Notes under the pieces: model-generated
The model's input: only the letters and a program-made list of their open reading frames with translations
Database searches by the model: none
Told to the model about the DNA's origin: nothing
Source of the DNA: Ketobacter sp. MCCC 1A13808
GTDB taxonomy: Bacteria > Pseudomonadota > Gammaproteobacteria > Pseudomonadales > Ketobacteraceae
DNA length: 64,000 nucleotides
Reading direction: 5' to 3'
Assembly: GCF_009746715.1 (NCBI RefSeq)
Contig: NZ_VRKW01000018.1
Location: 1 to 64,000, forward strand
Shown: one piece after another, positions 40,270 through 50,553 of the stretch
Layout: each line of letters begins with the position of its first letter
How positions within the stretch are numbered: position 1 is the first letter of the stretch
Translations under genes and position numbers: made by a program

Positions 40270-41043
40270 TTATAATGACGCCTTGTAGGCTTTATATTCA
40301 TCTGATCCTGGAAACATACTCTTTAATGCTAGTGCATAACTGGCCACTTTGTCTTTATCGCCGAGTCTACGCTGCAACCGTATACCTATCCAAAGTTGTT
40401 TTGGGCTTGAAGGCGCTATCTTCTCATACTTTCTCAAGTATCTCTCGGTTAGTTGATTATCCCCGTCTTCCAGCGCCAGTTCAGCCAGTTCCAGCGTCGA
40501 TACGGGCATATTGGTGTTGAGTTGAAGCGCCCGGTTAAACGCTTTGCGCGCATCCTCCCGTTCGCCCACTTTCAGATAACACACCCCCAGATTTTCGAAT
40601 GCAGTATAACGGCGCTGATAACGATAGTCCTTGGCGACTTTTTCTAGCTGGTCAATAGCATCCTGATATCGCTCTTTGCGATATAAATATGAGGCGTAGT
40701 TATTGCGGGCCTGTGAAAAAGCCTGATCCCCCGACAACGCCTTTTTGTAGTATCTTTCTACCTGCTCGTCTTCGCCTTCAATGGTGTAAAACAAGGCTAG
40801 CGCATTATTAACCGCAGGGTCATCCGGGGCGATTTCATGGGCCCGTTTCAGCGTACGATCTGCGTTAGCCATTTGGTTTAGCTGCATATAACGCGTCGCG
40901 GCCTCAACATAGGTTTTCACCGCTTTCGCCGGATCCTTGTTTTGAGCCAAAGGGTCATTCGTTTCAGTGACACAACCCGATAATACAACGCATACCACCA
41001 CGACGATGGGTGATACTATTTTTAGCGGATTCCTCAGCCTCAT
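40270..41043 (-). CDS. pilF: Type IV pilus lipoprotein PilF/PilW
   Basis: Pilotin that places the PilQ secretin in the outer membrane. The 257-residue protein has a signal peptide with lipobox LSGC (Cys near residue 24), then about six tetratricopeptide repeats (NNALALFYTIEGEDEQVERYY, ARNNYASYLYRKERYQDAIDQL, AFENLGVCYLKVGE). It is between rlmN and rodZ as in pseudomonads. Other pilus genes are outside the window. Confidence 0.95.
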   Translation of the reverse strand: MRLRNPLKIVSPIVVVVCVVLSGCVTETNDPLAQNKDPAKAVKTYVEAATRYMQLNQMANADRTLKRAHEIAPDDPAVNNALALFYTIEGEDEQVERYYKKALSGDQAFSQARNNYASYLYRKERYQDAIDQLEKVAKDYRYQRRYTAFENLGVCYLKVGEREDARKAFNRALQLNTNMPVSTLELAELALEDGDNQLTERYLRKYEKIAPSSPKQLWIGIRLQRRLGDKDKVASYALALKSMFPGSDEYKAYKASL

Positions 41044-41062
41044 TCTCCAACCTTAATACTGG

Positions 41063-42247
41063 TTACGATTGTTTGTGTACAGATACCTGTTGCACCGGTA
41101 TTTGCTTACCTTTTTGACTGTTTGCGGCCTTTTCTGCAATTTTAGCCTGCCACTGCGCCGCCCTGCGGGTGCGATCCTGCACTTGGCCAACTAGCTGACC
41201 GCAGGCTGCATCAATATCATCGCCCCGCGTGGTGCGTATCGTCGTGACGAAACCGGCTTTAATTAAACGGTCCTGAAATGCCTTTATGCGCATTCCGTTA
41301 GGTCGCTTGTATCCGGAGCTGGGAAACGGGTTGAACGGTATCAGATTAATTTTAGAGGGCACATCCTGCAAAAGCGCCACCAGCTGCTCGGCATGCTCGT
41401 ATTTATCATTCACACCATCCATCAATACATATTCCATAGTGACACGCCGCGTGTCAGGAAACTGATCAACATATCGACGACATGCCGCCATCAATGCAGA
41501 TAACGGATACTTTTTATTGATGGGAACCAACTGATCACGCAACTCGTCATTGGGCGCATGCAGTGACACCGCCAACGCTACATCAATGCGGTCATACAGC
41601 TCGTACATCTTGGGAACCACACCCGATGTACTGAGTGTAAGTCGCTTTTTAGCAACCCCATAGCCAAGATCATCTTTCATGATCTCCATTGCCGTGACCA
41701 CGTTCTCAAAATTCAACAATGGTTCACCCATACCCATCATGACGATATTAGTGATATTGCGAATTCCGTGGTTTTCAGGGGCTCCAAACGAGCGTTGGGC
41801 AATCCATAACTGACCTATTATTTCATCCACGCTCAGGTCTCGTTGAAAACCTTGCTTTCCGGTGGAGCAAAAGCTGCAGTCCAAAGCACACCCTACCTGC
41901 GATGAAACACATAGAGTGCCGCGCTTGCCGTCAGGGATGAAAACCGTTTCCACTTTATTGCCCTGCCCCAAATCCACCACCCATTTGCGGGTGCCATCGC
42001 TTGAGAAGTGTTCCAACTCAACAGCCGGCCCTTTGATTTCAGCCACTTCCGCGAGTTTTCCACGCAACCCTTTGCCGATATTGGTCATCGCCTCAAAATC
42101 ATCGACGCCAAAAAAGTGAACCCACTTCATGATTTGATGGGCACGAAAGCGCTTCTCTCCGAGGCTCTCGAAGAAATCTTCCATCTGCTGGCGGGTCAAC
42201 CCCAACAAATTGATTTTATTCGTGCTTTTTTGACTGACTTGGTTCAT
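41063..42247 (-). CDS. rlmN: Dual-specificity RNA methyltransferase RlmN
   Basis: Radical-SAM enzyme that methylates A2503 of 23S rRNA and A37 of certain tRNAs. The 394-residue protein has the cluster motif [11 protein letters not shown] (CxxxCxxC), GMGEPLLN, and the catalytic Cys near the C-terminus in [11 protein letters not shown] start at ATG 42245-42247, with AGG about 6 nt upstream; a longer in-frame start at 42322 would add 25 residues not typical of the family. It lies between ndk and pilF. Confidence 0.97.
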   Translation of the reverse strand: MNQVSQKSTNKINLLGLTRQQMEDFFESLGEKRFRAHQIMKWVHFFGVDDFEAMTNIGKGLRGKLAEVAEIKGPAVELEHFSSDGTRKWVVDLGQGNKVETVFIPDGKRGTLCVSSQVGCALDCSFCSTGKQGFQRDLSVDEIIGQLWIAQRSFGAPENHGIRNITNIVMMGMGEPLLNFENVVTAMEIMKDDLGYGVAKKRLTLSTSGVVPKMYELYDRIDVALAVSLHAPNDELRDQLVPINKKYPLSALMAACRRYVDQFPDTRRVTMEYVLMDGVNDKYEHAEQLVALLQDVPSKINLIPFNPFPSSGYKRPNGMRIKAFQDRLIKAGFVTTIRTTRGDDIDAACGQLVGQVQDRTRRAAQWQAKIAEKAANSQKGKQIPVQQVSVHKQS

Positions 42248-42385
42248 GGCGGACCTGTCTGAGGGGGTTATATAACCCTGGTCGGTGGCTTTAATACGAC
42301 AAATGGAGCCCTGGGACTCCATTTGATCTTACCCAGGCCTATACCTATTTGTATAAGCCTAGCTTAATTCTGCAATTTCAAGCAA

Positions 42386-42817
42386 TTAGCGTGTACGCTC
42401 GCACAACTCGCTTTCTGCAAAGAAATAACCGATTTCACGGGCAGCGGAAGTGGTGGAGTCAGAACCGTGAACCGCATTTTCATCGATGGTTTGAGCGAAA
42501 TCAGCACGGATAGTTCCGGCTGCGGCTTCAGAAGGGTTGGTGGCACCCATCAGTTCACGGTTAAGTGCAACTGCATTCTCACCTTCCAGCACTTGAACCA
42601 ACACCGGGCCGGAAGTCATAAACGCAACCAGATCTTTATAAAAAGGCCGCTCTTTATGTTCCGCGTAAAATCCACCGGCTACCTGGTCCGACAACTGAAC
42701 CAGCTTGGCCGCAACCACGCTCAGTCCGGTTTTCTCAAATCGGGTGATAATTTCACCAATCACATTTTTACCAACAGCATCAGGCTTAATGATGGATAAA
42801 GTGCGTTCTACCGCCAT
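42386..42817 (-). CDS. ndk: Nucleoside-diphosphate kinase
   Basis: Transfers the gamma-phosphate between nucleoside triphosphates and diphosphates, 143 residues. The start [15 protein letters not shown], the catalytic His in NAVHGSDS and the terminal C-E-R-T-R are as in the family. ATG at 42815-42817 follows GGAGA by 5 nt; a four-codon-longer start lacks support. In related genomes it follows iscX; here the gene upstream is iscS. Confidence 0.98.
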   Translation of the reverse strand: MAVERTLSIIKPDAVGKNVIGEIITRFEKTGLSVVAAKLVQLSDQVAGGFYAEHKERPFYKDLVAFMTSGPVLVQVLEGENAVALNRELMGATNPSEAAAGTIRADFAQTIDENAVHGSDSTTSAAREIGYFFAESELCERTR

Positions 42818-42957
42818 GTTTCTCTCCAATAACTATAGTTTTCAATGGGTTAAATAAAGCTGGTAGACCGACACGAATAAACGCCAGTGCCGGTCAGTCA
42901 GGATGCGGCGATTATACGCAGGTTTATTGCGTTTTAGTATGGGGGGCAATCAACTTG

Positions 42958-44118
42958 TCACACTCGAAGCCGCGCCAGGGTCTGGGTGACATACTGAATG
43001 GTGAAATCGATTTCTTCTTCGGTTGTGAATCTACCGAGCGAAAAGCGAACCGCAGCTAATGCCAGGTCATCTGGCAAACCCAGGCTTTTCACCACATAAG
43101 AAGGTGCGACCGAAGCAGAATTGCAGGCACTGCCGGAAGCCACGGCCAGATCACGCAGCGCCAACATTAGCGTCTCCCCTTCCACCCCCTCAAAAGCAAC
43201 ATTGAGAATGCCGCTCACCCGCTGCTCCGAGTCGCCGTTCAATCGGGCACCCTCGATGTGCGACAATCCCTGCCATAACTTTTTACGCAAAGCAGTGACG
43301 TGTTGACAGTCCTGCTCCAGTCGATCACCGGCGATAGAGAATGCTTCTCCCATGCCGACTATCTGATGGCTGGCCAGGGTACCGGAGCGCATGCCCCGCT
43401 CGTGTCCACCACCATGAATCTGCGCCGTGAGCTTTACCTGCGGAGACCGGCGCACATACAAAGCCCCCATACCTTTGGGCCCGTAAATTTTATGTGATGA
43501 AAGCGACATCAAATCCACTGGCGTCGTTCTAACATCAATAGCAAGCTTACCCGCGCTCTGGGCTGCGTCCACATGCAATAAAATACCCCGTTGACGGGTA
43601 ATATCAGCAATAGCGTTAATGTCCGTTATGGTCCCGAGCTCATTATTCACCTGCATCAGTGAGACCAATACGGTGTTCTCGCGAAGCGCCTCCAACACCT
43701 GATCCGGGTAAATCAACCCCTTCGGGTCCGGTCTCAGGTAGGTCACCTGGAAGCCATATCGTGATTCAAGATATTGGCAGGTATCCAGCACTGCTTTGTG
43801 CTCGATTGCGGAGGTTACGATATGCTTGCCACTGCCCTGCCCTGCGTCCAGGCGGGATTCCATCACGCCCTTGATGGCAAGATTATCCGACTCCGTCGCT
43901 CCCGACGTCCAGACGATTTCCCGCGCTTCCGCGCCGATTAATGCCGCCACTTTCTGACGCGCGGTTTCCACAGCTTCTTCAGCCTGCCAACCATAAATAT
44001 GGGAACGGGATGCCGGATTAGCGAATACGCCATCCAACGTAAGGTAGTCAGCCATAATTTGGGCGACGGCAGGATCCATAGGGGTAGTTGCAGCATAATC
44101 CAGATAAACGGGGCGCAT
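42958..44118 (-). CDS. iscS: Cysteine desulfurase IscS, without the C-terminal tail
   Basis: PLP enzyme that takes sulfur from cysteine for iron-sulphur clusters and tRNA thiolation. The 386-residue protein matches IscS from [16 protein letters not shown] onward. The PLP Lys is in SHKIYGPKG, and the persulfide Cys in SGSACNSAS. It stops at [15 protein letters not shown], exactly where E. coli IscS continues with about 23 residues (DLSPLWEMYKQGVDL and WAHH). This tail helps dock IscU. The sequence after the stop does not encode it in any frame. It lies 83 nt from iscR and, unusually, iscU and the rest of the operon are missing before ndk. Confidence 0.95.
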   Translation of the reverse strand: MRPVYLDYAATTPMDPAVAQIMADYLTLDGVFANPASRSHIYGWQAEEAVETARQKVAALIGAEAREIVWTSGATESDNLAIKGVMESRLDAGQGSGKHIVTSAIEHKAVLDTCQYLESRYGFQVTYLRPDPKGLIYPDQVLEALRENTVLVSLMQVNNELGTITDINAIADITRQRGILLHVDAAQSAGKLAIDVRTTPVDLMSLSSHKIYGPKGMGALYVRRSPQVKLTAQIHGGGHERGMRSGTLASHQIVGMGEAFSIAGDRLEQDCQHVTALRKKLWQGLSHIEGARLNGDSEQRVSGILNVAFEGVEGETLMLALRDLAVASGSACNSASVAPSYVVKSLGLPDDLALAAVRFSLGRFTTEEEIDFTIQYVTQTLARLRV

Positions 44119-44201
44119 TAGTCTCTCATCTTCGACGACATTACGGGCGAGGCATTATAGTGGAGCGGGGTACGTAGGCGCAAAATCCGGGCGTTTGGCC
44201 G

Positions 44202-44690
44202 CTATTCAATTTCGCTCAAAGGCACTCTGTCTGCGGTTATACTCTTGTCTTGCTGATACTTATCCTGCCGATCTGCCACCTTCCGAACAGCAGCCCGATC
44301 AACCAGACTTTGCAAGCTGATATTCGAGAGAAAATCGTGTAACTGGTGACTCAAATCCTGCCACAACTCATGGGTCAGGCAGGTTTCACCGTCCTGACAA
44401 TCCCCTTGCCCGGCGCAGCGGGTCACATCGACTTTTTCATCAACAGCATCAATGATTTGTGCGACAAAAATAGCCGCCGCTTCACGGCTCAGGCGATAAC
44501 CGCCACCCGGGCCACGAACACTGGACACCAGCTCATTTTTACGTAATTTTGCGAAAAGTTGTTCCAGGTAGGAAATGGAAATGCCCTGCCGCTCAGAAAT
44601 ATCCGCCAGACTGACCGGAACGGACTGTGCGTGCAATGCAAGATCCAGCATTGCGGTCACAGCATATCGACCTTTGGTGGTGAGTTTCAT
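44202..44690 (-). CDS. iscR: Fe-S cluster regulator IscR
   Basis: Rrf2-family regulator that senses [2Fe-2S] cluster status. The 162-residue protein starts [19 protein letters not shown] and has the winged HTH ([19 protein letters not shown]) and the three cluster Cys in the segment [14 protein letters not shown] start at ATG 44688-44690, 7 nt after GGAGG; a longer start at 44726 is not family-like. It lies between cysE (80-base gap) and iscS, in the usual order. A clear IscR box was not identified by eye in the upstream gap. Confidence 0.97.
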   Translation of the reverse strand: MKLTTKGRYAVTAMLDLALHAQSVPVSLADISERQGISISYLEQLFAKLRKNELVSSVRGPGGGYRLSREAAAIFVAQIIDAVDEKVDVTRCAGQGDCQDGETCLTHELWQDLSHQLHDFLSNISLQSLVDRAAVRKVADRQDKYQQDKSITADRVPLSEIE

Positions 44691-44770
44691 GTGAGAGCCT
44701 CCGCAGGCTAAGGGAGCCCGCGCCACGCTAAGTGCAGGCTTAAAACAACATTCTGCTGCTTCCTGGTATA

Positions 44771-45577
44771 TCAGTCAACTTTTGAAGCCTTGGCAACTAA
44801 GTCGACCGCAGTCTCGGATTTATTACCCTGTTGAAACAGGTCATCCCGGATTTCAGGTAGTTGTTTACCACAGTCTGTACCCATTTTCTCGAGCGCATTA
44901 CTCATTGCCGAAATCTTTTTGTCCACTGCATGCATGTGGTCCAACATATGCTTCAGTGATTGCGCAATCGGGTCCGGCATATCCGACGTCATCCCATAAG
45001 CATCGAAGCCGATTTTACTGGCCATGGCCTGGCGCTGTTTTTCCTTCTGACAATCGCCATCCTCATCTTTGCAAATGATCCTTCCGGGAATCCCCACCGC
45101 GGTCGCTTCTGCGGGAACATCTTTGGTCACTACGGCATTGGAGCCGATGCGGGCATTGACCCCGACGGTAATTGGGCCCAGCACCTTCGCCCCGGCACCA
45201 ACCACCACACCGTTTGACAATGTCGGATGGCGCTTGCCTTTATTCCAGCTGGTTCCCCCCAGGGTAACCCCATGATAAAGGGTTACATCATCGCCAACTT
45301 CCGCCGTTTCTCCAATTACCACGCCCATGCCGTGATCAATGAAAAAGCGACGCCCGATAGTAGCCCCCGGGTGAATTTCGATACCGGTTAGCCAACGGGA
45401 GAAGGTGGAGATACAACGGGCAAGCAATTTAAAGTTCATCTTCCAAAGTCGATGAGCCAGGCGGTGAAATAACACCGCGTGCAATCCGGGATAGTTAAGC
45501 AACACCTCAACGCTGTTGCGGGCCGCAGGATCCCGATGGAATACCGATTGTATATCTTCACGAACGCCTTCTAGCAT
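44771..45577 (-). CDS. cysE: Serine O-acetyltransferase
   Basis: Makes O-acetylserine for cysteine synthesis, supplying substrate sulfur for IscS. The 268-residue protein has an N-terminal helical domain and a left-handed beta-helix domain with hexapeptide repeats ([53 protein letters not shown]). The C-terminus is about 60 residues longer than the short forms. It is between trmJ and iscR, as in pseudomonads. Confidence 0.97.
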   Translation of the reverse strand: MLEGVREDIQSVFHRDPAARNSVEVLLNYPGLHAVLFHRLAHRLWKMNFKLLARCISTFSRWLTGIEIHPGATIGRRFFIDHGMGVVIGETAEVGDDVTLYHGVTLGGTSWNKGKRHPTLSNGVVVGAGAKVLGPITVGVNARIGSNAVVTKDVPAEATAVGIPGRIICKDEDGDCQKEKQRQAMASKIGFDAYGMTSDMPDPIAQSLKHMLDHMHAVDKKISAMSNALEKMGTDCGKQLPEIRDDLFQQGNKSETAVDLVAKASKVD

Positions 45578-45613
45578 GAGGCTACCTATCTACCTTTATC
45601 TGTCTGTGAGCAG

Positions 45614-46384
45614 CTACGGCTCTTTTTTTACACGTTTCTGAACCGTGGACAAAACGCCGCGCATCAAATTCATTTCCAGACGATCCATACGGGTACGCAT
45701 AAACAATCGGCGGGCTCGTGTGATCAGCTGTTTAGGATTATTGGGATCGTAGAAGCCTATATCAAGCAAGGTCTCTTCAAAATGCTTCATAAATCGCTCC
45801 ATATCCTCGGATGTAACCAAAGGCTCATCCCACTCCCGGAATTCCAACGGCATCATCGGCGCAGCCGCACCTTCCTGCTCACTCTCTTTGCTGGCTAACG
45901 CATTCATGCGCATTTCATAACATATAACCTGCACTGCAGCGGCAATATTTAAAACTGAATATGCCTCGTTACCCGGAATACTGATGTGATAATGACAGCG
46001 TCGCAGTTCTTCATTTGTTAAGCCAGCGTCTTCCCTGCCAAACACAATGGCGATATCCGCACCCTGCGGCTCATTCATGACAACCTGGGCAGCCTCCCTT
46101 GGCGTCATCAACGGCCAGGGTATTGTCCTCATTCGGGCACTGGTTCCGAACACCAATTGGCAATCCCCGATTGCCTGCTCCAGAGTATCGACCACCGTAG
46201 CCCGGTGCAACAGGTCCGCCGCACCAGTGGCTCGGGCGGTCGCTTTTGCCGTGGGGTATTCTTTCGGAGCCACTAAGCACAAATCGCTCACCCCCATGGT
46301 CTTCATTGCTCGCGCTGCCGCCCCGATGTTGCCGGAGTCGCTGGTATTAATCATGACGATACGAAGTCGATTAAGTGATTCCAT
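45614..46384 (-). CDS. trmJ: tRNA (cytidine/uridine-2'-O-)-methyltransferase TrmJ
   Basis: SPOUT-class enzyme that methylates the 2'-OH of position 32 in certain tRNAs. The 256-residue protein has the SPOUT core with NTSDSGNIGAAARAMKTMG near the N-terminus, AIVFGREDAGLTNEEL, and IPGNEAYSVLNIAAAVQV (knot motif). The C-terminus is helical with basic residues. It is divergent from suhB, with 124 bases between the two starts. Confidence 0.97.
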   Translation of the reverse strand: MESLNRLRIVMINTSDSGNIGAAARAMKTMGVSDLCLVAPKEYPTAKATARATGAADLLHRATVVDTLEQAIGDCQLVFGTSARMRTIPWPLMTPREAAQVVMNEPQGADIAIVFGREDAGLTNEELRRCHYHISIPGNEAYSVLNIAAAVQVICYEMRMNALASKESEQEGAAAPMMPLEFREWDEPLVTSEDMERFMKHFEETLLDIGFYDPNNPKQLITRARRLFMRTRMDRLEMNLMRGVLSTVQKRVKKEP

Positions 46385-46508
46385 GAGTCTGTCCAGATAG
46401 CGAAAAAGGAGGCGAATGGTACCAGATTTTGCTCAAGCTGACGGTTGCTTTCTGCTATCATGCGCAACCCATAATCCTATGAACCACGAATTCCAGGTAA
46501 TTAATATC

Positions 46509-47318
46509 ATGCATCCCATGCTGAATACCGCGCTGGGCGTAGCCCGCTCTACCGCCGAGATGATCTACAAAGCCTATGAGCAGGTGGAGTCTATTGAAGT
46601 AGAGTCCAAAGGCACACATGACTATGTTACTAAAGTAGACCGGGCGTCTGAGCAGCGCATCATCGAAGGTTTGCAGAAACGATACCCGGACCACTGCTTT
46701 CTGGGCGAAGAAAATGGCCTGGTTGAGGGCCGGGACAAAGATTATGTATGGGTTATTGACCCATTGGACGGAACCACCAATTTCATCCACGGTGTGCCGC
46801 AGTTTGCGATTTCTATCGCCCTGAAAGTCCGTGGCCAAACTGAAGTCGGGGTTGTCCTGGATCCGGTATCCAAAGAAGAATTTACGGCCAGCCGCGGACG
46901 TGGAGCCCAGCTTAACGGTCGCCGTATACGCGTCAGTAAGCAGGCCAAACTGGACGGAGCCCTGCTTTCCACCGGTTTTCCGTTCCGTCCGGATCAGAAG
47001 CGTTATTTTAATGCTTACATGGGGATCTTGGGGGATTTTACCCAAACCACCGCCGGCATACGCCGAGCGGGTGCCGCAGCACTGGATCTGGCCTATGTGG
47101 CCGCCGGTCGTTACGACGGTTTTTGGGAGTTCGGCTTGTCAGAATGGGACTTGGCGGCAGGAGCACTACTGATTACAGAAGCCGGTGGATTAGTCGGTGA
47201 CCCCCGGGGCGGATCGGATTATGCGAAGTCCGGCAATATTGTATGTGCGCCACCTAAGTTATTTAAGCCCATGCTACAAACAATTCATCCCCATATGGCA
47301 CCCCATTACCAATCCTGA
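46509..47318 (+). CDS. suhB: Inositol monophosphatase SuhB
   Basis: Inositol-1-phosphatase of the IMP family; also binds NusG/RNA polymerase in rRNA antitermination in E. coli. The 269-residue protein begins MHPMLNTALGVARS (start at ATG 46509, matching E. coli SuhB). The metal-binding residues are in GEENG, WVIDPLDGTTNF and WDLAAGALL. A longer upstream in-frame start is unlikely. It is transcribed alone on plus, divergent from trmJ. Confidence 0.97.
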   Translation: MHPMLNTALGVARSTAEMIYKAYEQVESIEVESKGTHDYVTKVDRASEQRIIEGLQKRYPDHCFLGEENGLVEGRDKDYVWVIDPLDGTTNFIHGVPQFAISIALKVRGQTEVGVVLDPVSKEEFTASRGRGAQLNGRRIRVSKQAKLDGALLSTGFPFRPDQKRYFNAYMGILGDFTQTTAGIRRAGAAALDLAYVAAGRYDGFWEFGLSEWDLAAGALLITEAGGLVGDPRGGSDYAKSGNIVCAPPKLFKPMLQTIHPHMAPHYQS

Positions 47319-47473
47319 TCCAAACAGGCTATCTAACGTAGCAGGTTTGTCCGCCAGGCCTGCTAATGTCATAAAAAAGTAATTTCTTGCTCAAACCCCT
47401 GCCATCAAGGCATTTTTTCGCTATACTGAATTCAGTGCGACTGTATTGGGTCGCTGAGAGCGAGGATAAGAAT

Positions 47474-47611
47474 ATGAATTGGCAAGAAATCAAAGCGTTA
47501 CTGACGGCCTTCTTACAGAACTTCACTCTACCGCCGCAGCATATTGAACCAGAACTAAAGCCAATCCCCATTCCGGTGGAGGCTCGTCGCCCCGAGCAAC
47601 GACGCTACTAA
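47474..47611 (+). CDS. Small protein, 45 aa
   Basis: A 45-residue ORF starting MNWQEIKALLTAFLQNFTL, then proline-rich (PPQHIEPELKPIPIPVEARR). GAGGAT lies 8 nt before the ATG at 47474. It sits 155 bases beyond suhB and just before a strong bidirectional terminator (47641-47669), an arrangement suggesting a real short gene. A longer reading from 47387 has no ribosome site. The helical N-terminus and Pro-rich tail suggest a small membrane-associated or binding protein; no family is recognised. Confidence 0.55.
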   Translation: MNWQEIKALLTAFLQNFTLPPQHIEPELKPIPIPVEARRPEQRRY

Positions 47612-47640
47612 TCGGACACACTCTGTACACGAATCCCAAT

Positions 47641-47669
47641 AAAAACGCCGGCTTGAAGCCGGCGTTTTT
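47641..47669. terminator. Bidirectional intrinsic terminator
   Basis: AAAAACGCCGGC (47641-47652) and GCCGGCGTTTTT (47658-47669) form a GC-rich stem with a 5-nt loop and A/T flanks on both sides. It lies between the plus-strand small gene and the convergent secF. Confidence 0.9.
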
Positions 47670-47692
47670 ATTTGTCGACCGACTGGTTCTGC

Positions 47693-48610
47693 TCAGGGCA
47701 TATCGTCTGCCGCTTTTTCCTGCTCCATAAAATCTTCACGGCTTATTTTCTGAACTAGCAGAAGATTGCTCGCCACATAGATTGAAGAATAGGTCCCCAC
47801 GACAATGCCCACGATCAATGCGATTGCGAACGCAAATATCATTTCTCCTCCCAAAAGTGCCAATGCGATCAACACCAACAGCGTCGTCAACGATGTCACT
47901 AACGTCCGGCTAAGCGTCTGATTAAGCGAATTATTAATAATCTCAGCGGGTGTCGCGCCCCGGTCTCTACGGAAATTCTCGCGAACCCGGTCAAATACCA
48001 CGATCGTGTCATTGAGGGAGTAACCAATAACAGCCAATATTGCTGCCAAGGCCGTCAAGTCGAAAGTTAATCGAGTCACTGAGAAAAAGCCCATTGTGAT
48101 AATGACGTCATGGAACAAAGCCATCACCGCACCCACCGCAAACTTAAACCGAAAGCGCAACGTGATATAGATCAGCATTAAACCCAACGCAAGAATCAGC
48201 GCGGTACCACTCTTATCCCTCAACTCCTCGCCGACCTGCGGACCAACAAATTCCACACGCTTTAGCCGGACACTTTCGCTATGGCCTTGCAATATCTGCA
48301 GAATTTGTGCTCCAACCTGGTCTTTGTCTTCACCGTCCACTGGCGGAACACGAACCAGAACCTCCTCCGGGCGACCAAAGTGCTGAACCGTCGCATCGGG
48401 ATATGCACTGCCCTTTAATTCATCACGAATGGCTTCCAACTGCGCAGCTTGGGGGTATTCCACTTCAATCTGGGTACCACCGGTAAAATCCAGACCCAGC
48501 TCAAGAAAATTAATTGAGATAGAAATAATGGAGCCGATAATAAGCAGTACGGACATCGCCCCCATAATGTGGCGGGCACCCATGAAATTAAATGTCGTCG
48601 TTTTATTCAT
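47693..48610 (-). CDS. secF: Protein translocase subunit SecF
   Basis: Inner-membrane RND-type protein that works with SecD and YajC to use the proton gradient in late protein export. The 305-residue protein has helix 1 (about 13-35), a periplasmic domain with DFTGGTQIEVEYP near 40 and five further helices; the conserved SLNDTIVVFDRVRENFR is present. It is 10 nt from secD on the same strand. Confidence 0.98.
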   Translation of the reverse strand: MNKTTTFNFMGARHIMGAMSVLLIIGSIISISINFLELGLDFTGGTQIEVEYPQAAQLEAIRDELKGSAYPDATVQHFGRPEEVLVRVPPVDGEDKDQVGAQILQILQGHSESVRLKRVEFVGPQVGEELRDKSGTALILALGLMLIYITLRFRFKFAVGAVMALFHDVIITMGFFSVTRLTFDLTALAAILAVIGYSLNDTIVVFDRVRENFRRDRGATPAEIINNSLNQTLSRTLVTSLTTLLVLIALALLGGEMIFAFAIALIVGIVVGTYSSIYVASNLLLVQKISREDFMEQEKAADDMP

Positions 48611-48620
48611 GATGGCCTCT

Positions 48621-50483
48621 TTATATGCTTAATTTTTTCAATGCACGGCCACCGTATATGAGATTCACGATTGCGCGAGTCCCGACAATAGCTGTAAACA
48701 TGGAAGTGAGTATGCCGATGGACAGCGTGACTGCGAATCCTTTAACGGGACCGGAGCCAAAAGCAAACAGGACCAGCCCGACCAGCAACGTAGTAATGTT
48801 CGCATCCAAAATAGTAAGAAAAGCTCGATCGTAACCCGCATTGATCGCAGCATGGGGTGAAACGCCGTTGGCCATTTCTTCTTTTATGCGTGCAAAAATC
48901 AGGACATTGGCATCCACCGCCATCCCCACGGTTAATACGATACCGGCCATTCCGGGCAATGACAGTGTCGCGCCAGGAATGATGGACATGATCGCCACCA
49001 GTAACAACAAATTCATTAACAGTGCTGTATTCGCGATCAGCCCGAACAGCTTGTAGTACGCGATCATGAACAACATAACCAACGAGAATCCCGCAACCAG
49101 GGACATCAGACCCGCCTTGATATTCTGTTGGCCTAAACTGGGCCCGACGGTCCGCTCCTCCACAAAATACATGGGGGCCGCCAATGCACCGGCTCTTAAC
49201 AGCAAAGACAGCTCTTTCGCTTCTGCCGGGCTGTCTAACCCGGTGATACGGAAGCTTGAGCCCAGTGAGCTCTGAATGGTTGCGACGTTGATTACTTCCC
49301 GGGTTTCTTTAGTGAAAATCTTTTCAATTTCAACGCCACCTTCCATCACCTTACGTTTTTCCGGCTCGAGTTCAATAAACACCACTGCCATGGAATCTTT
49401 CACGTGCTTACTGGTTTGTTTCAGCATGCGCCGGCCACCGACCGTATCCAGCTCGATATTTACCTGGGGCCGCCCGTTTTCGTCAAACCCGGTGTTGGCG
49501 TTAATAACTCGATCGCCGGTGACGATTACGTCTTTTTTCAACAACACCGGCTGCCCTGTACCCCGCATATTCAAAAACTCGGAACCAATGGGCGCGCGAC
49601 GGGTAAGCGGATCATTTTCCCAATCCACCAAACGGAATTCCAGATTGGCTGCACGACCGATGATGCGTTTTGCTTCCGCAGTGTCCTGGATTCCTGGTAA
49701 CTGAATAACAATGCGGTCAGCACCCTGGCGCTGAACGACCGGCTCTGCTACCCCCAACTCATTCACACGATTACGCAAGCTGGTTAAGTTCTGGCTAATG
49801 GCATAATCTTTAATGTCCTTTGCCGACTGCTCAGACAGCGACAGCATCAGCGTGGTTTGATTATCGGCTTCTTCTTCCTGAACCAAAAACTCCTTAAACT
49901 CGGAACGCAGAATAGTACGCACTGCATCGATATCGACACTTTTGGTAAAACTGAGCCGGATCTGGCTATCTTCCCGCGATGCCTGCTTATAACGGATGCG
50001 CTCTTCTCGCAGCCGATCCCGGATGCCATTCAGGGTGTTGTCCAGCCGGGTTTGCGTTGCCTTTTCCATATCCACTTCCATCAGGAAGTGCACTCCACCG
50101 CGCAAGTCGAGGCCTAACTTAATCGGAGCGGCACCCAATTCTTTCAACCATCCGGGTGTGTTGGGCGCCAGATTCATGGCCACCACATAATTTTCGTGCA
50201 GCGTATCCTGAACCACTTCTTTCGCATTAATCTGGTCATCAATCGTGTTAAAACGGATTAAGGCGGAATCGTCCAGCAAACCCGATCGTTTGACCTCGAT
50301 ACCCGCCTTTTCCAACGCCTGCACTGCGCGATCCAACGGTTCCTGGCTGGTTTTTTCACCGGCTTTTTTTGCGGTTATCTGCAATGCCGGATCATCCGGA
50401 TACAAATTGGGTAATGCGTAAATCAACCCAAACAGTGCGACTACCAGCACCACCAGGTTCTTCCACAGCGGATATTTATTCAT
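48621..50483 (-). CDS. secD: Protein translocase subunit SecD
   Basis: Partner of SecF, 620 residues. Helix 1 (about 6-26) is followed by the large P1 periplasmic domain (GLDLRGGVHFLMEVD near 120) and the C-terminal helices, with GMAVDANVLIFARIKEE. Length is typical. It is 70 nt downstream of yajC. Confidence 0.98.
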   Translation of the reverse strand: MNKYPLWKNLVVLVVALFGLIYALPNLYPDDPALQITAKKAGEKTSQEPLDRAVQALEKAGIEVKRSGLLDDSALIRFNTIDDQINAKEVVQDTLHENYVVAMNLAPNTPGWLKELGAAPIKLGLDLRGGVHFLMEVDMEKATQTRLDNTLNGIRDRLREERIRYKQASREDSQIRLSFTKSVDIDAVRTILRSEFKEFLVQEEEADNQTTLMLSLSEQSAKDIKDYAISQNLTSLRNRVNELGVAEPVVQRQGADRIVIQLPGIQDTAEAKRIIGRAANLEFRLVDWENDPLTRRAPIGSEFLNMRGTGQPVLLKKDVIVTGDRVINANTGFDENGRPQVNIELDTVGGRRMLKQTSKHVKDSMAVVFIELEPEKRKVMEGGVEIEKIFTKETREVINVATIQSSLGSSFRITGLDSPAEAKELSLLLRAGALAAPMYFVEERTVGPSLGQQNIKAGLMSLVAGFSLVMLFMIAYYKLFGLIANTALLMNLLLLVAIMSIIPGATLSLPGMAGIVLTVGMAVDANVLIFARIKEEMANGVSPHAAINAGYDRAFLTILDANITTLLVGLVLFAFGSGPVKGFAVTLSIGILTSMFTAIVGTRAIVNLIYGGRALKKLSI

Positions 50484-50553
50484 GGGGGTTGACCCTATTC
50501 TTTTCGTCGTCGGTCGTTACGGGCCATCTTCCTTGATGACGCCATTCAGATCA

